From the NCBI GenBank assembly GCA_031285605.1, contig JAITVW010000244.1:1-9749 (forward strand): a DNA stretch of 9,749 bases. The letters run 5' to 3'. The notes under the pieces are model-generated. The model made no database searches. It saw only the letters and a list, made by a program, of their open reading frames with translations, and had not been told where the DNA came from. Within the stretch, counting starts at the first letter, position 1, and every line of letters starts with the position of its first letter. The position numbers and the translations under genes were made by a program. Shown here in pieces: positions 1 through 6,618 of this stretch. Source of the stretch: Fusobacteriales bacterium. GTDB taxonomy: Bacteria > Fusobacteriota > Fusobacteriia > Fusobacteriales > Leptotrichiaceae.

Positions 1-304
1 TTTCATGTGAAACATTCATATAAGAACAAATTTTATTATAGAATTCCCGAATATTAGAAATTTTTATATAAAAAGTAAGAGCCCCTCCTGAATTTTGCGA
101 ATTTAATTCAGGATATTCCTGCTTTATACTTTCTTCTTTTTGAAACATTACAAAAAGTCCGTCTTTTTCTACCAGTCCCCAGTTGAGCTCCCCGCTTTCA
201 GGTACAGTCTGTACAAGAGAAAAATCAAGAATATTGCAGTAGAATTCAATACTTTTATTTACGTTTTTTACCATTAAATTTGGTGAAAATGATACTATTT
301 TCAT
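1..304 (-). CDS. Glyoxalase/VOC-family protein, C-terminus cut by window edge
   Basis: The gene starts at ATG 302-304 behind a good AGGAGG ribosome binding site, and 101 codons are visible before it runs off the left edge. The translation opens MKIVSFSPNLMVKNVNKSIE, followed by FYCNILDF. This is the usual first beta-alpha unit of vicinal-oxygen-chelate proteins, in the PhnB/bleomycin-resistance-like branch. A later SGGALTFYIKISNI segment matches the start of the second repeated module. VOC proteins are small cytoplasmic metal-dependent enzymes or binding proteins such as glyoxalases, dioxygenases and antibiotic-binding proteins. The substrate cannot be read from this fragment. It lies downstream of an AraC-family regulator on the same strand but has its own promoter. 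The family call is secure and the specific function unknown. Confidence 0.8.
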   Translation of the reverse strand, partial: MKIVSFSPNLMVKNVNKSIEFYCNILDFSLVQTVPESGELNWGLVEKDGLFVMFQKEESIKQEYPELNSQNSGGALTFYIKISNIREFYNKICSYMNVSHE

Positions 305-338
305 ATATTTACCTCCTGAAAAAATTTATATATTATAA

Positions 339-347
339 ATTATATCA
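339..347 (-). promoter_or_regulatory. Extended -10 promoter for the VOC gene
   Basis: On the minus strand the sequence reads TGATATAAT, a perfect extended -10 element (TGnTATAAT), 35 bases before the VOC start codon. No good -35 box is seen 16-18 bases upstream, which extended -10 promoters can tolerate. The VOC gene can therefore be transcribed independently of the upstream araC-like gene. Confidence 0.6.
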
Positions 348-380
348 GAATTAAAATAAAAATAATTGTAAAAAAACGAA

Positions 381-1145
381 CTATTTCCAGTTTTTTGGAG
401 AAGAACCTGTATACTTTATAAAATCTTTTATCATATGGGAAGAATCATAATAACCGTTATTTACAGCAATTTCTGAAAGGCTTTTATCTGAGCAGAGAAT
501 TTCTTTTTTAGTTTTTATAAATCTTTCTATATTAATAAATTCTTTCATATTGATACCAATCTCTTTTTTAAATTTTATTTCCAGATATCTTTGTGAAATA
601 CCTGTAATTTTATGTAATTCATTAACAGAAGGATTTTCGGAATTATATATACTTTGAATAGCGAGAGATACATCTAAATCAATATCATTACTGCGGAAAT
701 TCAGGTTTTCAATAAATATTTTTTCAAAAAATGCAATTATATCCTTATATTCTGTCAGTAAAAAAATGTTTCTGAATTTTTGGTGGCAGGAACCGGAGAT
801 AACTGAATTTAGATCAATAATATCATTTTTTATATTATTAAATTCAAAGTTCAGAAAACGGTTAAGACCAAGAGGCTTAAACCGTACACCAAAAAGTCTG
901 CTGTTTTTTTCCATAAAATGATTTTTAAAGCCGGTCATCATGCCTGTAATTATAATATCGTTATTATTAACTACACTTTTGGAATTACTTTTTGAGCGAA
1001 AACAATTACCAAAATTAAAAATAATATCCATTGAGCAGTCAGGAAAAACCTGTGACTCGCCGTATACAGAAAAGCTTTCCAAAAACCAGTAAGAATCAAT
1101 TATATGTCTTAAATTTTTTCCCGGGAGAAATTCTTTATAATTCAT
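381..1145 (-). CDS. AraC-family transcriptional regulator with DUF6597-type N-terminal domain
   Basis: The protein has 254 residues, typical of this AraC subgroup. Residues 1 to about 110 form the sensor-like domain often annotated DUF6597, with YKEFLPGKNLRHIIDSYWF near the start, a VFPDCSMDIIFNFG motif and a GVRFKPLG segment. The C-terminal 100 residues are an AraC/XylS DNA-binding domain with two helix-turn-helix motifs: LHKITGISQRYLEIKFKKEI, then LSEIAVNNGYYDSSHMIKDF, ending in the family hallmark FIKYTGSSPKNW. The ATG at 1143-1145 is preceded by a GAAGGA ribosome binding site. It is a cytoplasmic DNA-binding protein, and its ligand and targets are unknown. The adjacent VOC gene in the same direction is a reasonable candidate target (inference). 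No convincing promoter was found in the upstream gap. Confidence 0.9.
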   Translation of the reverse strand: MNYKEFLPGKNLRHIIDSYWFLESFSVYGESQVFPDCSMDIIFNFGNCFRSKSNSKSVVNNNDIIITGMMTGFKNHFMEKNSRLFGVRFKPLGLNRFLNFEFNNIKNDIIDLNSVISGSCHQKFRNIFLLTEYKDIIAFFEKIFIENLNFRSNDIDLDVSLAIQSIYNSENPSVNELHKITGISQRYLEIKFKKEIGINMKEFINIERFIKTKKEILCSDKSLSEIAVNNGYYDSSHMIKDFIKYTGSSPKNWK

Positions 1146-1268
1146 ATTTTTTCCTTCTTTTTAAATATTAACTAAATTAAACAGATTGTGGTATTAGACT
1201 GTTCATATGTTTGAATTTTTTTGTAAATAACCGGTTTTTTATTGTTTTATTTTCAAAATTAAAACAAA

Positions 1269-1341
1269 CTGCTTCAAAATAAATATATAAAGCGGTAAAA
1301 CTATGTATAAACTACCACGCTGATTTTTTATTTTGAAACAG
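1269..1341 (-). terminator. Long hairpin, probable terminator of the uppS-cdsA-dxr-TPR operon
   Basis: Arms at 1327-1341 and 1269-1283 pair over 15 bp on the minus-strand transcript, with a single G-U wobble. The start is CUGUUUCAAAAUAAA and the end UUUAUUUUGAAGCAG. The loop contains a second imperfect stem, AGCG..GUA against UACCGCU. It begins 13 bases after the TPR stop codon and is followed by a U-rich run (TTTGTTTTAATTTT). Position and U-tract suit an intrinsic terminator. The unusually long loop also allows other roles, such as a mobile repeat or a 3'-end stabiliser. Confidence 0.55.
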
Positions 1342-1354
1342 TAAAAATTATTTA

Positions 1355-2866
1355 TTACATGCCGTCCAGCATTAATTTTGCATCTTTGTCCCCATTTGCA
1401 GAGGCTTGTTTTAAATATTTTACAGCTGTATCTTTATTACCCTGATCATAATATAAGATTCCAAGGTGATAAAGAGCACCGTTGTTTTTCCCCTTTTCCA
1501 GAGCAGTTAAAAGATATTTTTCTGTATTTTGCTTATCGCCAAGCTGTCCGTAAATAAGTCCCAAATCCAGAGCGGCACTGTAATAACCGTTATCCACTGC
1601 ATTTTTTAGATATTTTACAGCCGTCTCTTTATTACCCTGTTCATAATAGAGCAGTCCGAGATTATTCATAGCTTTTAGCGAAACATTGTTATTTCCTGAA
1701 GAAAGTTCTATGGTTTTCAGATAATTTTTTTCAGCCTCGGGCTTATTTTTCCCCATATCATATGAAAGTGCAAGATTATAATAAAGCTCGGGGTTTTCGG
1801 AGTTTTGTACAAGGGTTTCGAGATATTTGCAAGCCTGTTCGTAATTTTCCTGAGACTGATAAAGCATAGCAATATTATAAACCGCATTTTTCTCACCGAA
1901 TGAAAGAGCTTCATTATAATACTGCTCGGCAAGTTTATAATTTTTCTGCTGTTCATAGATATTTCCAAGAAGATTTGCTGTTTTTCCTGTTTTATTTTTG
2001 CTGTAAAGCTGCAGGAAGTATTTTTGTGCATCATTATATTTATTCTGTGTCATATATAAAAGCCCGAGATTATATACAGCGTCAGTATCACCGGCTTTTT
2101 CCGCGGCTTGTTTGTAGTATTTTTCCGCATTTTGATAATTTCCGGAGATATCATTCAGAAGCCCCAGTTTATAAAGTATTTTGGGGTCATAATTTCTGTT
2201 ATAGGTCTTTTCATAATATTTCAGCGAATCATTTATTTTGTTTTGCTTTTCATATAAAATAGCCAGATTATACAGAGCATTTATATTATTGTTATTCACA
2301 TCGGCGGCTTTTTTATAATAATACTCTGCAGAGTCAAAATTGCCCGCATCATCATAAAGAAGCCCCAGATTATATGCCGAATCAATGTCACCTTTATCTG
2401 CTGCCATTTTGAAATATTTTACCGCATCGTTTTTTTGTTTTCTGCTGTTATACAGAACTGCCAGATTATACATGGCATCTATATTATTGTCTTTAGCCAC
2501 AGACTGAAGATAATATCTCTCCGAAAGCTCTTTTTTATTAAGCCTGGAATATATATATCCCAGCTTATAAGCAGCCTTTGAAAGACCTCCGTCATAAGCC
2601 GTTTTAAAGTATTTTTCTGCTTCTGTATAATTATTTTTATCCTCATATAAAATTCCCAGATTATACATAGCATCAACATCACTTTTTAATTTCAGCGAAG
2701 CTTTGTAGTATTGTTCAGCCTGATCAAGCCGGCCGCTCTTTTGATATTTTAGAGCAGTATTAAACAGCTCTTCCGCTGATTCTTCGGAAAAAGCAGCTGT
2801 AAAAAGAAAAGATAAAACTATAAGTATTCTTATAGTAAAAAAATTCGGATATATTTTATTTTTCAT
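1355..2866 (-). CDS. Secreted TPR/Sel1-like repeat protein with about 14 repeats
   Basis: The product has 503 residues. It opens with a Sec signal peptide: Lys residues at 2 and 4, hydrophobic stretch about 12-26, likely cleavage after Ala-Phe-Ser27. The mature protein is almost entirely tetratricopeptide-like helical hairpins of 32-39 residues, about 14 copies, with a recurring core (D/N)A(M/L/V)YNLG(I/L)LY...A.KYYK.A. Such repeats act as protein-protein interaction scaffolds, here presumably in the periplasm or at the envelope. No catalytic domain is present. It lies 15 bases downstream of dxr on the same strand, so it is probably the last gene of the operon. The ribosome site (GGTGAT) is weak, suggesting reduced or coupled translation. 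Its partners are unknown. Confidence 0.85.
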   Translation of the reverse strand: MKNKIYPNFFTIRILIVLSFLFTAAFSEESAEELFNTALKYQKSGRLDQAEQYYKASLKLKSDVDAMYNLGILYEDKNNYTEAEKYFKTAYDGGLSKAAYKLGYIYSRLNKKELSERYYLQSVAKDNNIDAMYNLAVLYNSRKQKNDAVKYFKMAADKGDIDSAYNLGLLYDDAGNFDSAEYYYKKAADVNNNNINALYNLAILYEKQNKINDSLKYYEKTYNRNYDPKILYKLGLLNDISGNYQNAEKYYKQAAEKAGDTDAVYNLGLLYMTQNKYNDAQKYFLQLYSKNKTGKTANLLGNIYEQQKNYKLAEQYYNEALSFGEKNAVYNIAMLYQSQENYEQACKYLETLVQNSENPELYYNLALSYDMGKNKPEAEKNYLKTIELSSGNNNVSLKAMNNLGLLYYEQGNKETAVKYLKNAVDNGYYSAALDLGLIYGQLGDKQNTEKYLLTALEKGKNNGALYHLGILYYDQGNKDTAVKYLKQASANGDKDAKLMLDGM

Positions 2867-2881
2867 AGAAAATCACCACTA

Positions 2882-4030
2882 TTATTCATATAAATTATAA
2901 ATTTTATTTTTTATTTCTCTGTCTATATCCATAATAACGCCAAGATCCTGAGATTTCAGCGGTTTATGTACATTTAGTTCGTCTTCTATAATTTTGTAGA
3001 TATCTGTATAATTGATTTTTCTGTTCATAAACAGATCCACGGCAGCTTCATTTGCGGCATTATATACAATAGGATAAGATTCGCCCTGTTTTCCTGCGTC
3101 ATATGCCAGTTTCAGACCTTTGAAAACTTCAAAATCGGCTTTTTCAAAGGTAATATTATTGAACTTCATAAAATCAAAGTTCCCAAGCAGATTGTTTTCC
3201 ACTCTTTCAGGATAGGTAAAGGCATAAAGAATAGGAGTTTTCATGTCAGGCTCTCCCATCTGTGCAATAACGGATTTATCCCTGAATTCTACCATAGAAT
3301 GGATAATACTCTGCGGATGTATTATAACATCAATTTTATCATAATCAACCAAAAAAAGATGATGGGCTTCTATTACTTCCAGTCCTTTATTAACAAGAGT
3401 GGAAGAATCAATGGTAATCTTGGCACCCATACTCCAGTTCGGATGTTTTAACGCACGTTCCAAAGTAACATTTTCAAGGAACTTTTTATCGGCACCTCTG
3501 AATGGTCCTCCTGAAGCAGTAAGAATAATTCTTTCTATTTCATTATGGCTGCCTGCCTTTAATGACTGGAAAACAGCACTGTGTTCACTGTCTACGGGAA
3601 TAATTTCCGAGTTGTATTTTTTTAGAAGATCACGTATAAGATAGCCTCCTGCTACCATAGTTTCTTTATTTGCAAGAGCTATTCTTTTTTCTTTTTTTAC
3701 GGCTTCCACGGTAGCCGGAAGTCCGACGGATCCGCTTACCGCAGTTAACAGAATATCTGTTTCATCAAGCTGTCCTATATTTTTCAATCCTTCACAACCC
3801 ATAAAAATCTCTATATCCGGAAATTCTATTTTTATATTGTCATATCCTTCCTGTGTTCCCACAGATACATATTTTGGTTTGAACTCTCTGATATTTTCTG
3901 CCAGCGCCTTCCAGTTTTTGTCCGCTGAAAGAGCAGTAATATTAAATTTGTCACGATTTTCACGTATTATTGAAAGGGCGTTTTTACCAATGCTTCCGGT
4001 AGCCCCCAGTATTGAAATGTTTGTTTGCAT
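2882..4030 (-). CDS. dxr: 1-deoxy-D-xylulose-5-phosphate reductoisomerase
   Basis: This cytoplasmic enzyme converts DXP to 2-C-methyl-D-erythritol 4-phosphate with NADPH and a divalent metal, the first committed step of the MEP isoprenoid pathway. The 382 residues are full family length. Visible signatures are the NADPH-binding GATGSIG at 9-15, ALANKETMV at 118-126, the metal ligands Asp147 and Glu149 in PVDSEH, ASGGPFR at 172-178, HPNWSMGAKITIDSSTLVNK from 196, and Glu218 in NKGLEVIEAHH as third ligand. HPQSIIHSMVE at 238-248 is also typical. ATG 4028-4030 follows an AGGGGA ribosome site and lies 8 bases after the cdsA stop, so the two are cotranscribed. The order uppS-cdsA-dxr is a widely conserved cluster. 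All key residues are intact. Confidence 0.97.
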   Translation of the reverse strand: MQTNISILGATGSIGKNALSIIRENRDKFNITALSADKNWKALAENIREFKPKYVSVGTQEGYDNIKIEFPDIEIFMGCEGLKNIGQLDETDILLTAVSGSVGLPATVEAVKKEKRIALANKETMVAGGYLIRDLLKKYNSEIIPVDSEHSAVFQSLKAGSHNEIERIILTASGGPFRGADKKFLENVTLERALKHPNWSMGAKITIDSSTLVNKGLEVIEAHHLFLVDYDKIDVIIHPQSIIHSMVEFRDKSVIAQMGEPDMKTPILYAFTYPERVENNLLGNFDFMKFNNITFEKADFEVFKGLKLAYDAGKQGESYPIVYNAANEAAVDLFMNRKINYTDIYKIIEDELNVHKPLKSQDLGVIMDIDREIKNKIYNLYE

Positions 4031-4038
4031 GTTTTCCC

Positions 4039-4959
4039 CTAACTAATAAAATATTTTACGAAATAATAAACTACAGGGAGCACAAACAGAGCACTGTCAA
4101 AACGGTCGAGAAAACCGCCGTGTCCCAGAAGTAAAGTCCCGGAATCTTTTATTTCAAATTCCCTTTTTATTTTCGACTCCACCAGATCACCCAGCTCTGC
4201 AAAAAAAGCTGTTATTAATGCCAGAAGAAGAGCGTCGGTTTTGGTGAAGGAAATATTGCTGTGTACACTGCATCCGCTGAAAATATGGATATGTTTACAA
4301 AAAAATTCAGCAAAAAAAGAAAAAATAACATCAAATTTTAAAGCGACAATAAAAGCTCCCATAAAGCCTCCGATAGCTCCTTCAAAAGATTTTTTCGGGC
4401 TTATCTCGGGCGCGAGCCTTCTTTTTATAAATTTTCCGCCAATGGAAATTCCTACCAGATATGCAGCTATATCACAAGTCCAGATAAGAATAAATGTCAT
4501 GAGGACAAGAGCCCTGCCGTTTGAAAATTCACTTTTTATCAGCAAAATATATGAAAAAAAGTATGAAATATAAATAATACCGAATAAAGTATAAGAAATC
4601 TCTGCCATAGCACCATTTATTTTTACTTTTAAAATCTGTCTTGCGGCAATAATCATAAGTGCGAAGACAACAAAACCGCCTATATCAAATCTTGCGATAA
4701 TATCCCCGCTAAATCCCATAAAATTATAAGAAAATAAAACTTTATCCTTCATATACACAAGAACAGGCAGAAGTAAGGATAAAAACAGCCCTATTCTGCT
4801 CGCCACTTCAAATCCTTTAGCTTTCAGCATTTTATAAAACTCATATACAGACATGCCTATAATGACCTCAGTAAAAATCAAAAATGTAAAGTCACCTTTA
4901 AGAAAAATCAGAATAAGCAACGGGACAAAAATAACAATAACCAAAGCTCTACTCAGCAT
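4039..4959 (-). CDS. cdsA: Phosphatidate cytidylyltransferase (CDP-diglyceride synthase)
   Basis: This integral membrane enzyme makes CDP-diacylglycerol from CTP and phosphatidic acid, the branch point for bacterial phospholipids. The 306 residues form many hydrophobic segments, beginning RALVIVIFVPLLILIFL. The family core is present: WTCDIAAYLVG at 160-170, SPKKSFEGAIGG at 187-198, and the CDP-synthase signature at 262-288 containing KDSG, GHGG and LDRFDS. One residue is unusual: Leu278 sits where the signature normally has Pro before GHGG. A stretch at about 218-238 (CKHIHIFSGCSVHS) looks like a variable loop. ATG 4957-4959 lies inside the end of uppS, an 11-base overlap, with ribosome site GGAGGAG, so translation is probably coupled to uppS. 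Confidence 0.93.
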   Translation of the reverse strand: MLSRALVIVIFVPLLILIFLKGDFTFLIFTEVIIGMSVYEFYKMLKAKGFEVASRIGLFLSLLLPVLVYMKDKVLFSYNFMGFSGDIIARFDIGGFVVFALMIIAARQILKVKINGAMAEISYTLFGIIYISYFFSYILLIKSEFSNGRALVLMTFILIWTCDIAAYLVGISIGGKFIKRRLAPEISPKKSFEGAIGGFMGAFIVALKFDVIFSFFAEFFCKHIHIFSGCSVHSNISFTKTDALLLALITAFFAELGDLVESKIKREFEIKDSGTLLLGHGGFLDRFDSALFVLPVVYYFVKYFIS

Positions 4960-5644
4960 TTACTCCTCCAAAACGTCTTTCTCTGTTATTAAACCATTCA
5001 ATGGCTTTTTCATATTCATTTTTATCAAAATCAGGCCAGTAAGTGTTAGTAATATAAAATTCAGAATATGCGGTTTCCCATAAAAGAAAATTGCTGGTTC
5101 TGAATTCCCCGCTGGTTCTGATAACCAATTCAGGATCGGGCATATCAGGCTGATAAAGATAATTTTGAAATTCATCCTCGGTAATGGAAGTTCTGCCTTC
5201 TGCCAAAAGCTTGTTAATACCGTCTGTGATTTCTTTTCTGCCGCCGTAATTAAAGGCAATGTTAAAAGTAAGAGTATTACAGCCGGAAAGATAATTTTCA
5301 GTCTCTTTTATTTTTTTTAACAGTTTTCTGCTGACGCCTTCTTTTGTACCGGATACTACAAGTCTTATGTCCTGTTCTTTCAATTCATCTTTTTTGTTAT
5401 CCAGATATTTTGAAAAAAGATTCATAAGTGCAGTAACTTCTGTTTTGGGTCTTTTCCAGTTTTCAGTGGAAAAAGCATAAACAGTAAGATACTTTACACC
5501 AAATGAAACACTTTGTCTTAAAACAAACTCCAGAGTATCAGCTCCTCTTTTATGACCTTCTGTTCTGGCAAGTCCGCGTGATTTGGCCCATCTTCCGTTT
5601 CCGTCCATAATAATTGCAATATGTCTTGGTATTTTTCTATCCAT
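4949..5644 (-). CDS. uppS: Isoprenyl transferase (undecaprenyl diphosphate synthase)
   Basis: This cis-prenyltransferase condenses isopentenyl diphosphate units onto farnesyl diphosphate, making the C55 carrier lipid used for peptidoglycan and surface polysaccharides. With the ATG at 5642-5644 it has 231 residues, normal for the family. Motifs are HIAIIMDGNGRWAKSRGL (residues 8-25, catalytic Asp14), TVYAFSTENWKRP, FNIAFNYGGRKEI, and VIRTSGEFRTSNFLLWETAY with Glu195 and WPDF following. A longer frame from TTG 5657-5659 exists. I rejected it because the AAAGG ribosome site lies between that TTG and the ATG, and the predicted transcript start is only about seven bases from the TTG. It overlaps cdsA by 11 bases and heads the operon. 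The frr gene often found upstream is absent. Confidence 0.95.
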   Translation of the reverse strand: MDRKIPRHIAIIMDGNGRWAKSRGLARTEGHKRGADTLEFVLRQSVSFGVKYLTVYAFSTENWKRPKTEVTALMNLFSKYLDNKKDELKEQDIRLVVSGTKEGVSRKLLKKIKETENYLSGCNTLTFNIAFNYGGRKEITDGINKLLAEGRTSITEDEFQNYLYQPDMPDPELVIRTSGEFRTSNFLLWETAYSEFYITNTYWPDFDKNEYEKAIEWFNNRERRFGGVNAE

Positions 5645-5651
5645 AAAAAAA

Positions 5652-5656
5652 CCTTT
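5652..5656 (-). promoter_or_regulatory. Ribosome binding site fixing the uppS start
   Basis: AAAGG on the minus strand sits 7 bases before the ATG at 5644. It is downstream of the alternative in-frame TTG at 5659, so it can serve only the ATG. Confidence 0.7.
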
Positions 5657-5672
5657 CAAGTCGTTATTTCCT

Positions 5673-5701
5673 ATTTTACCATATATACAGAGTTTTTTCT
5701 A
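5673..5701 (-). promoter_or_regulatory. Promoter of the uppS-cdsA-dxr operon
   Basis: The minus strand shows TAGAAA (4 of 6 to the -35 consensus), a 17-base spacer, and an extended -10 TGGTAAAAT. Transcription would start near 5666, giving a short leader of about 20 bases before the uppS ATG. The layout matches the promoter of the next gene upstream (6164-6192), supporting a housekeeping sigma-70-type signal. Confidence 0.6.
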
Positions 5702-5726
5702 ATTTAATTTTTAAAAAAATGAAAAT

Positions 5727-5757
5727 AAAAAAAACCGGAGCCGGAAGATGTTTTTTA
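5727..5757 (-). terminator. Possible terminator after the DUF1904 gene
   Basis: The minus-strand transcript carries an A6 run, then CCGGCUCCGG, then an uninterrupted U8 tract. CCG/CGG can pair around a GCUC loop and the A-run can pair with part of the U-run, leaving a six-base bulge. The U-tract is convincing and the stem is imperfect. It would separate the DUF1904 transcript from the uppS promoter. Confidence 0.4.
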
Positions 5758-5774
5758 ATAACTACGGTCAGTAC

Positions 5775-5806
5775 AATCTCTTATTTAATCAAAATAAAAA
5801 GAGATT
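5775..5806 (-). repeat. Hairpin directly after the DUF1904 stop codon
   Basis: An 8-bp perfect inverted repeat, AATCTCTT (5775-5782) with AAGAGATT (5799-5806), begins 2 bases after the stop codon. No U-tract follows on either strand, so it is probably a transcript 3'-end structure rather than a stand-alone intrinsic terminator. Confidence 0.45.
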
Positions 5807-5808
5807 CA

Positions 5809-6135
5809 TTAAAAATGAATCCCGTCTTCATAATACATATTTTCTATCAAAGGATTAAATACAATAGTAACTATTTTATCAGTTATTTTTTTCCATCTTT
5901 CGGTAAACAGGGCGGCAATCTTGTCTCTGGCCTCAGAATCTCTGTCAAACCATAAAACCTCAATAAAAACAAGACCGTCATCTTCTTTGCCGTCAAAAAA
6001 GAAAGTAGTTTCCACATATTCAAATGTAAACCAGTCAGCAGGACATTCCGCAATAATTCCTAATTCATCTGCAAGACCGGCAGTAAAATCTCTGACTTTT
6101 TCTTTATCTGCTCCTCTAACTCTTATGTGTGGCAT
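5809..6135 (-). CDS. DUF1904 family protein (tautomerase-like fold)
   Basis: This small cytoplasmic protein has 108 residues. It begins MPHIRVRGADKEKVRDFTAG, continues ADWFTFEY and FIEVLWFDR, and ends in a region resembling DUF1904 proteins. The family is related to 4-oxalocrotonate tautomerase and MIF folds, where a proline exposed after Met removal acts as general base. Pro2 is present here, so catalysis is possible, but no substrate is known. The ATG at 6133-6135 follows a GGAG ribosome site and a well-formed promoter. It appears to be a single-gene unit divergent from the phage-like region. Confidence 0.75.
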   Translation of the reverse strand: MPHIRVRGADKEKVRDFTAGLADELGIIAECPADWFTFEYVETTFFFDGKEDDGLVFIEVLWFDRDSEARDKIAALFTERWKKITDKIVTIVFNPLIENMYYEDGIHF

Positions 6136-6163
6136 GTTTTTTACTCCTTTTGTTTTTATTTGA

Positions 6164-6192
6164 ATTTTATCATGCCGCCGTGTTTAAATCAA
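6164..6192 (-). promoter_or_regulatory. Promoter of the DUF1904 gene
   Basis: The minus strand reads TTGATT (4 of 6), a 17-base spacer, and extended -10 TGATAAAAT. This places the transcript start about 20-25 bases ahead of the DUF1904 ATG. Confidence 0.65.
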
Positions 6193-6335
6193 TAGATAAA
6201 AAGTATTATTTTATGCACGAAATTTGGATTTTTTGGGTAAAATACCATATATCCGAAATGTGGAAAGTGCTGAATACAAGATATAGTGTTTTTGAGAAGA
6301 AAAAAATTAAATAAAAATATTTTTATAAAAACTTA
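6193..6335. other. Gene-free boundary between chromosomal genes and phage-like region
   Basis: No supported gene lies here. A 33-codon frame from ATG 6213 has no ribosome site and no recognisable content. The right half is very AT-rich and belongs to a degenerate repeat continuing to about 6440. No integrase, tRNA or clear attachment core was seen, so this is the likeliest place for the left edge of the phage-derived segment, but the exact junction cannot be fixed. Confidence 0.4.
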
Positions 6336-6364
6336 TTGACAAAAAGCAACAATTTTGATAAGAT
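6336..6364 (+). promoter_or_regulatory. Strong promoter for the Com-like gene and downstream region
   Basis: A perfect -35 TTGACA (6336-6341), a 17-base spacer, and -10 TAAGAT (6359-6364) preceded by TGA as an extended -10. The transcript would start about 6371 and carry a leader of about 90 bases. This is the best-matching promoter in the window and faces into the phage-like genes. Confidence 0.7.
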
Positions 6365-6373
6365 ATTTTTGAG

Positions 6374-6389
6374 AATAAAATATTTTATT
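6374..6389. promoter_or_regulatory. 16-bp AT palindrome over the transcript start, candidate operator
   Basis: AATAAAATATTTTATT is a perfect palindrome starting 10 bases after the -10 box, where a repressor would block initiation. AT-only palindromes of this length occur by chance in such DNA, so position is the main argument. Confidence 0.3.
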
Positions 6390-6462
6390 TTAACTGTTTT
6401 AGAGTAAACAACAGATTGTTTGACAAAAGGCAATAACTATATTTTAAAAAGCGGGGATGATA

Positions 6463-6606
6463 ATGATAAAAACTAAAATGAGATGTAAAGTCTGCGGAAA
6501 ATTGTACATGGAAATTGAAGTGGAAGGAAAAGCAATATGTAATTTTAAATGTAAAAAATGTAAAACACAGAATGTACAGGTAATTGAAGAAAATCCAACT
6601 GAATAA
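6463..6606 (+). CDS. Com-like zinc-finger protein (phage Mu Com family)
   Basis: This is a 47-residue protein beginning MIKTKMRCKVCGK, with Cys8-x2-Cys11 and a second pair in CNFKCKKCK (Cys30-x2-Cys33, plus Cys26), closing NVQVIEENPTE. Spacing and flanking residues match the Com zinc-ribbon family. Mu Com binds an mRNA stem-loop and activates translation of the mom DNA-modification gene. No mom-like gene follows here, so the RNA target is unknown. I chose ATG 6463 because GGGG at 6453-6456 is correctly spaced from it. The in-frame ATG 6457 abuts the ribosome site. A strong hairpin terminator begins 13 bases after the stop. The family call is fairly secure from the cysteine pattern and the function is inferred. 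Confidence 0.7.
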   Translation: MIKTKMRCKVCGKLYMEIEVEGKAICNFKCKKCKTQNVQVIEENPTE

Positions 6607-6618
6607 AGCCAGCGTCCC

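Larger units (their letters stand above)
6279..6440 (+). repeat. Degenerate tandem repeat of about 82 bp in the com leader
   Basis: Three blocks recur in the same order. AGATAT occurs at 6279 and 6361. TTTTTGAGAANAAAA occurs at 6289 and 6366. TTGACAAAARGCAAYAA occurs at 6336 and 6420. Offsets are 82, 77 and 84 bases, as expected from an old tandem duplication with small indels. Each copy carries a perfect -35 hexamer within the last block. Confidence 0.5.

Noticed and set aside
1180..1203. AACAG/CTGTT inverted repeat upstream of the AraC-like gene as an autoregulatory site
   Set aside because: Five-base arms with a 14-base gap are expected by chance in AT-rich DNA and no promoter can be placed beside it.
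1717..2682. Several frames inside the TPR gene on both strands
   Set aside because: They arise from the repetitive TPR coding sequence and have no start signals of their own.
6213..6314. 33-codon plus-strand frame at the boundary, also readable from 6129
   Set aside because: No ribosome site, no recognisable content, and the longer version overlaps the start of the DUF1904 gene.
6336..6436. TTGACAAAARGCAAYAA repeat as an attachment-site core
   Set aside because: Both copies are close together on the same side of the element and coincide with -35 boxes; no integrase or distant copy is visible.
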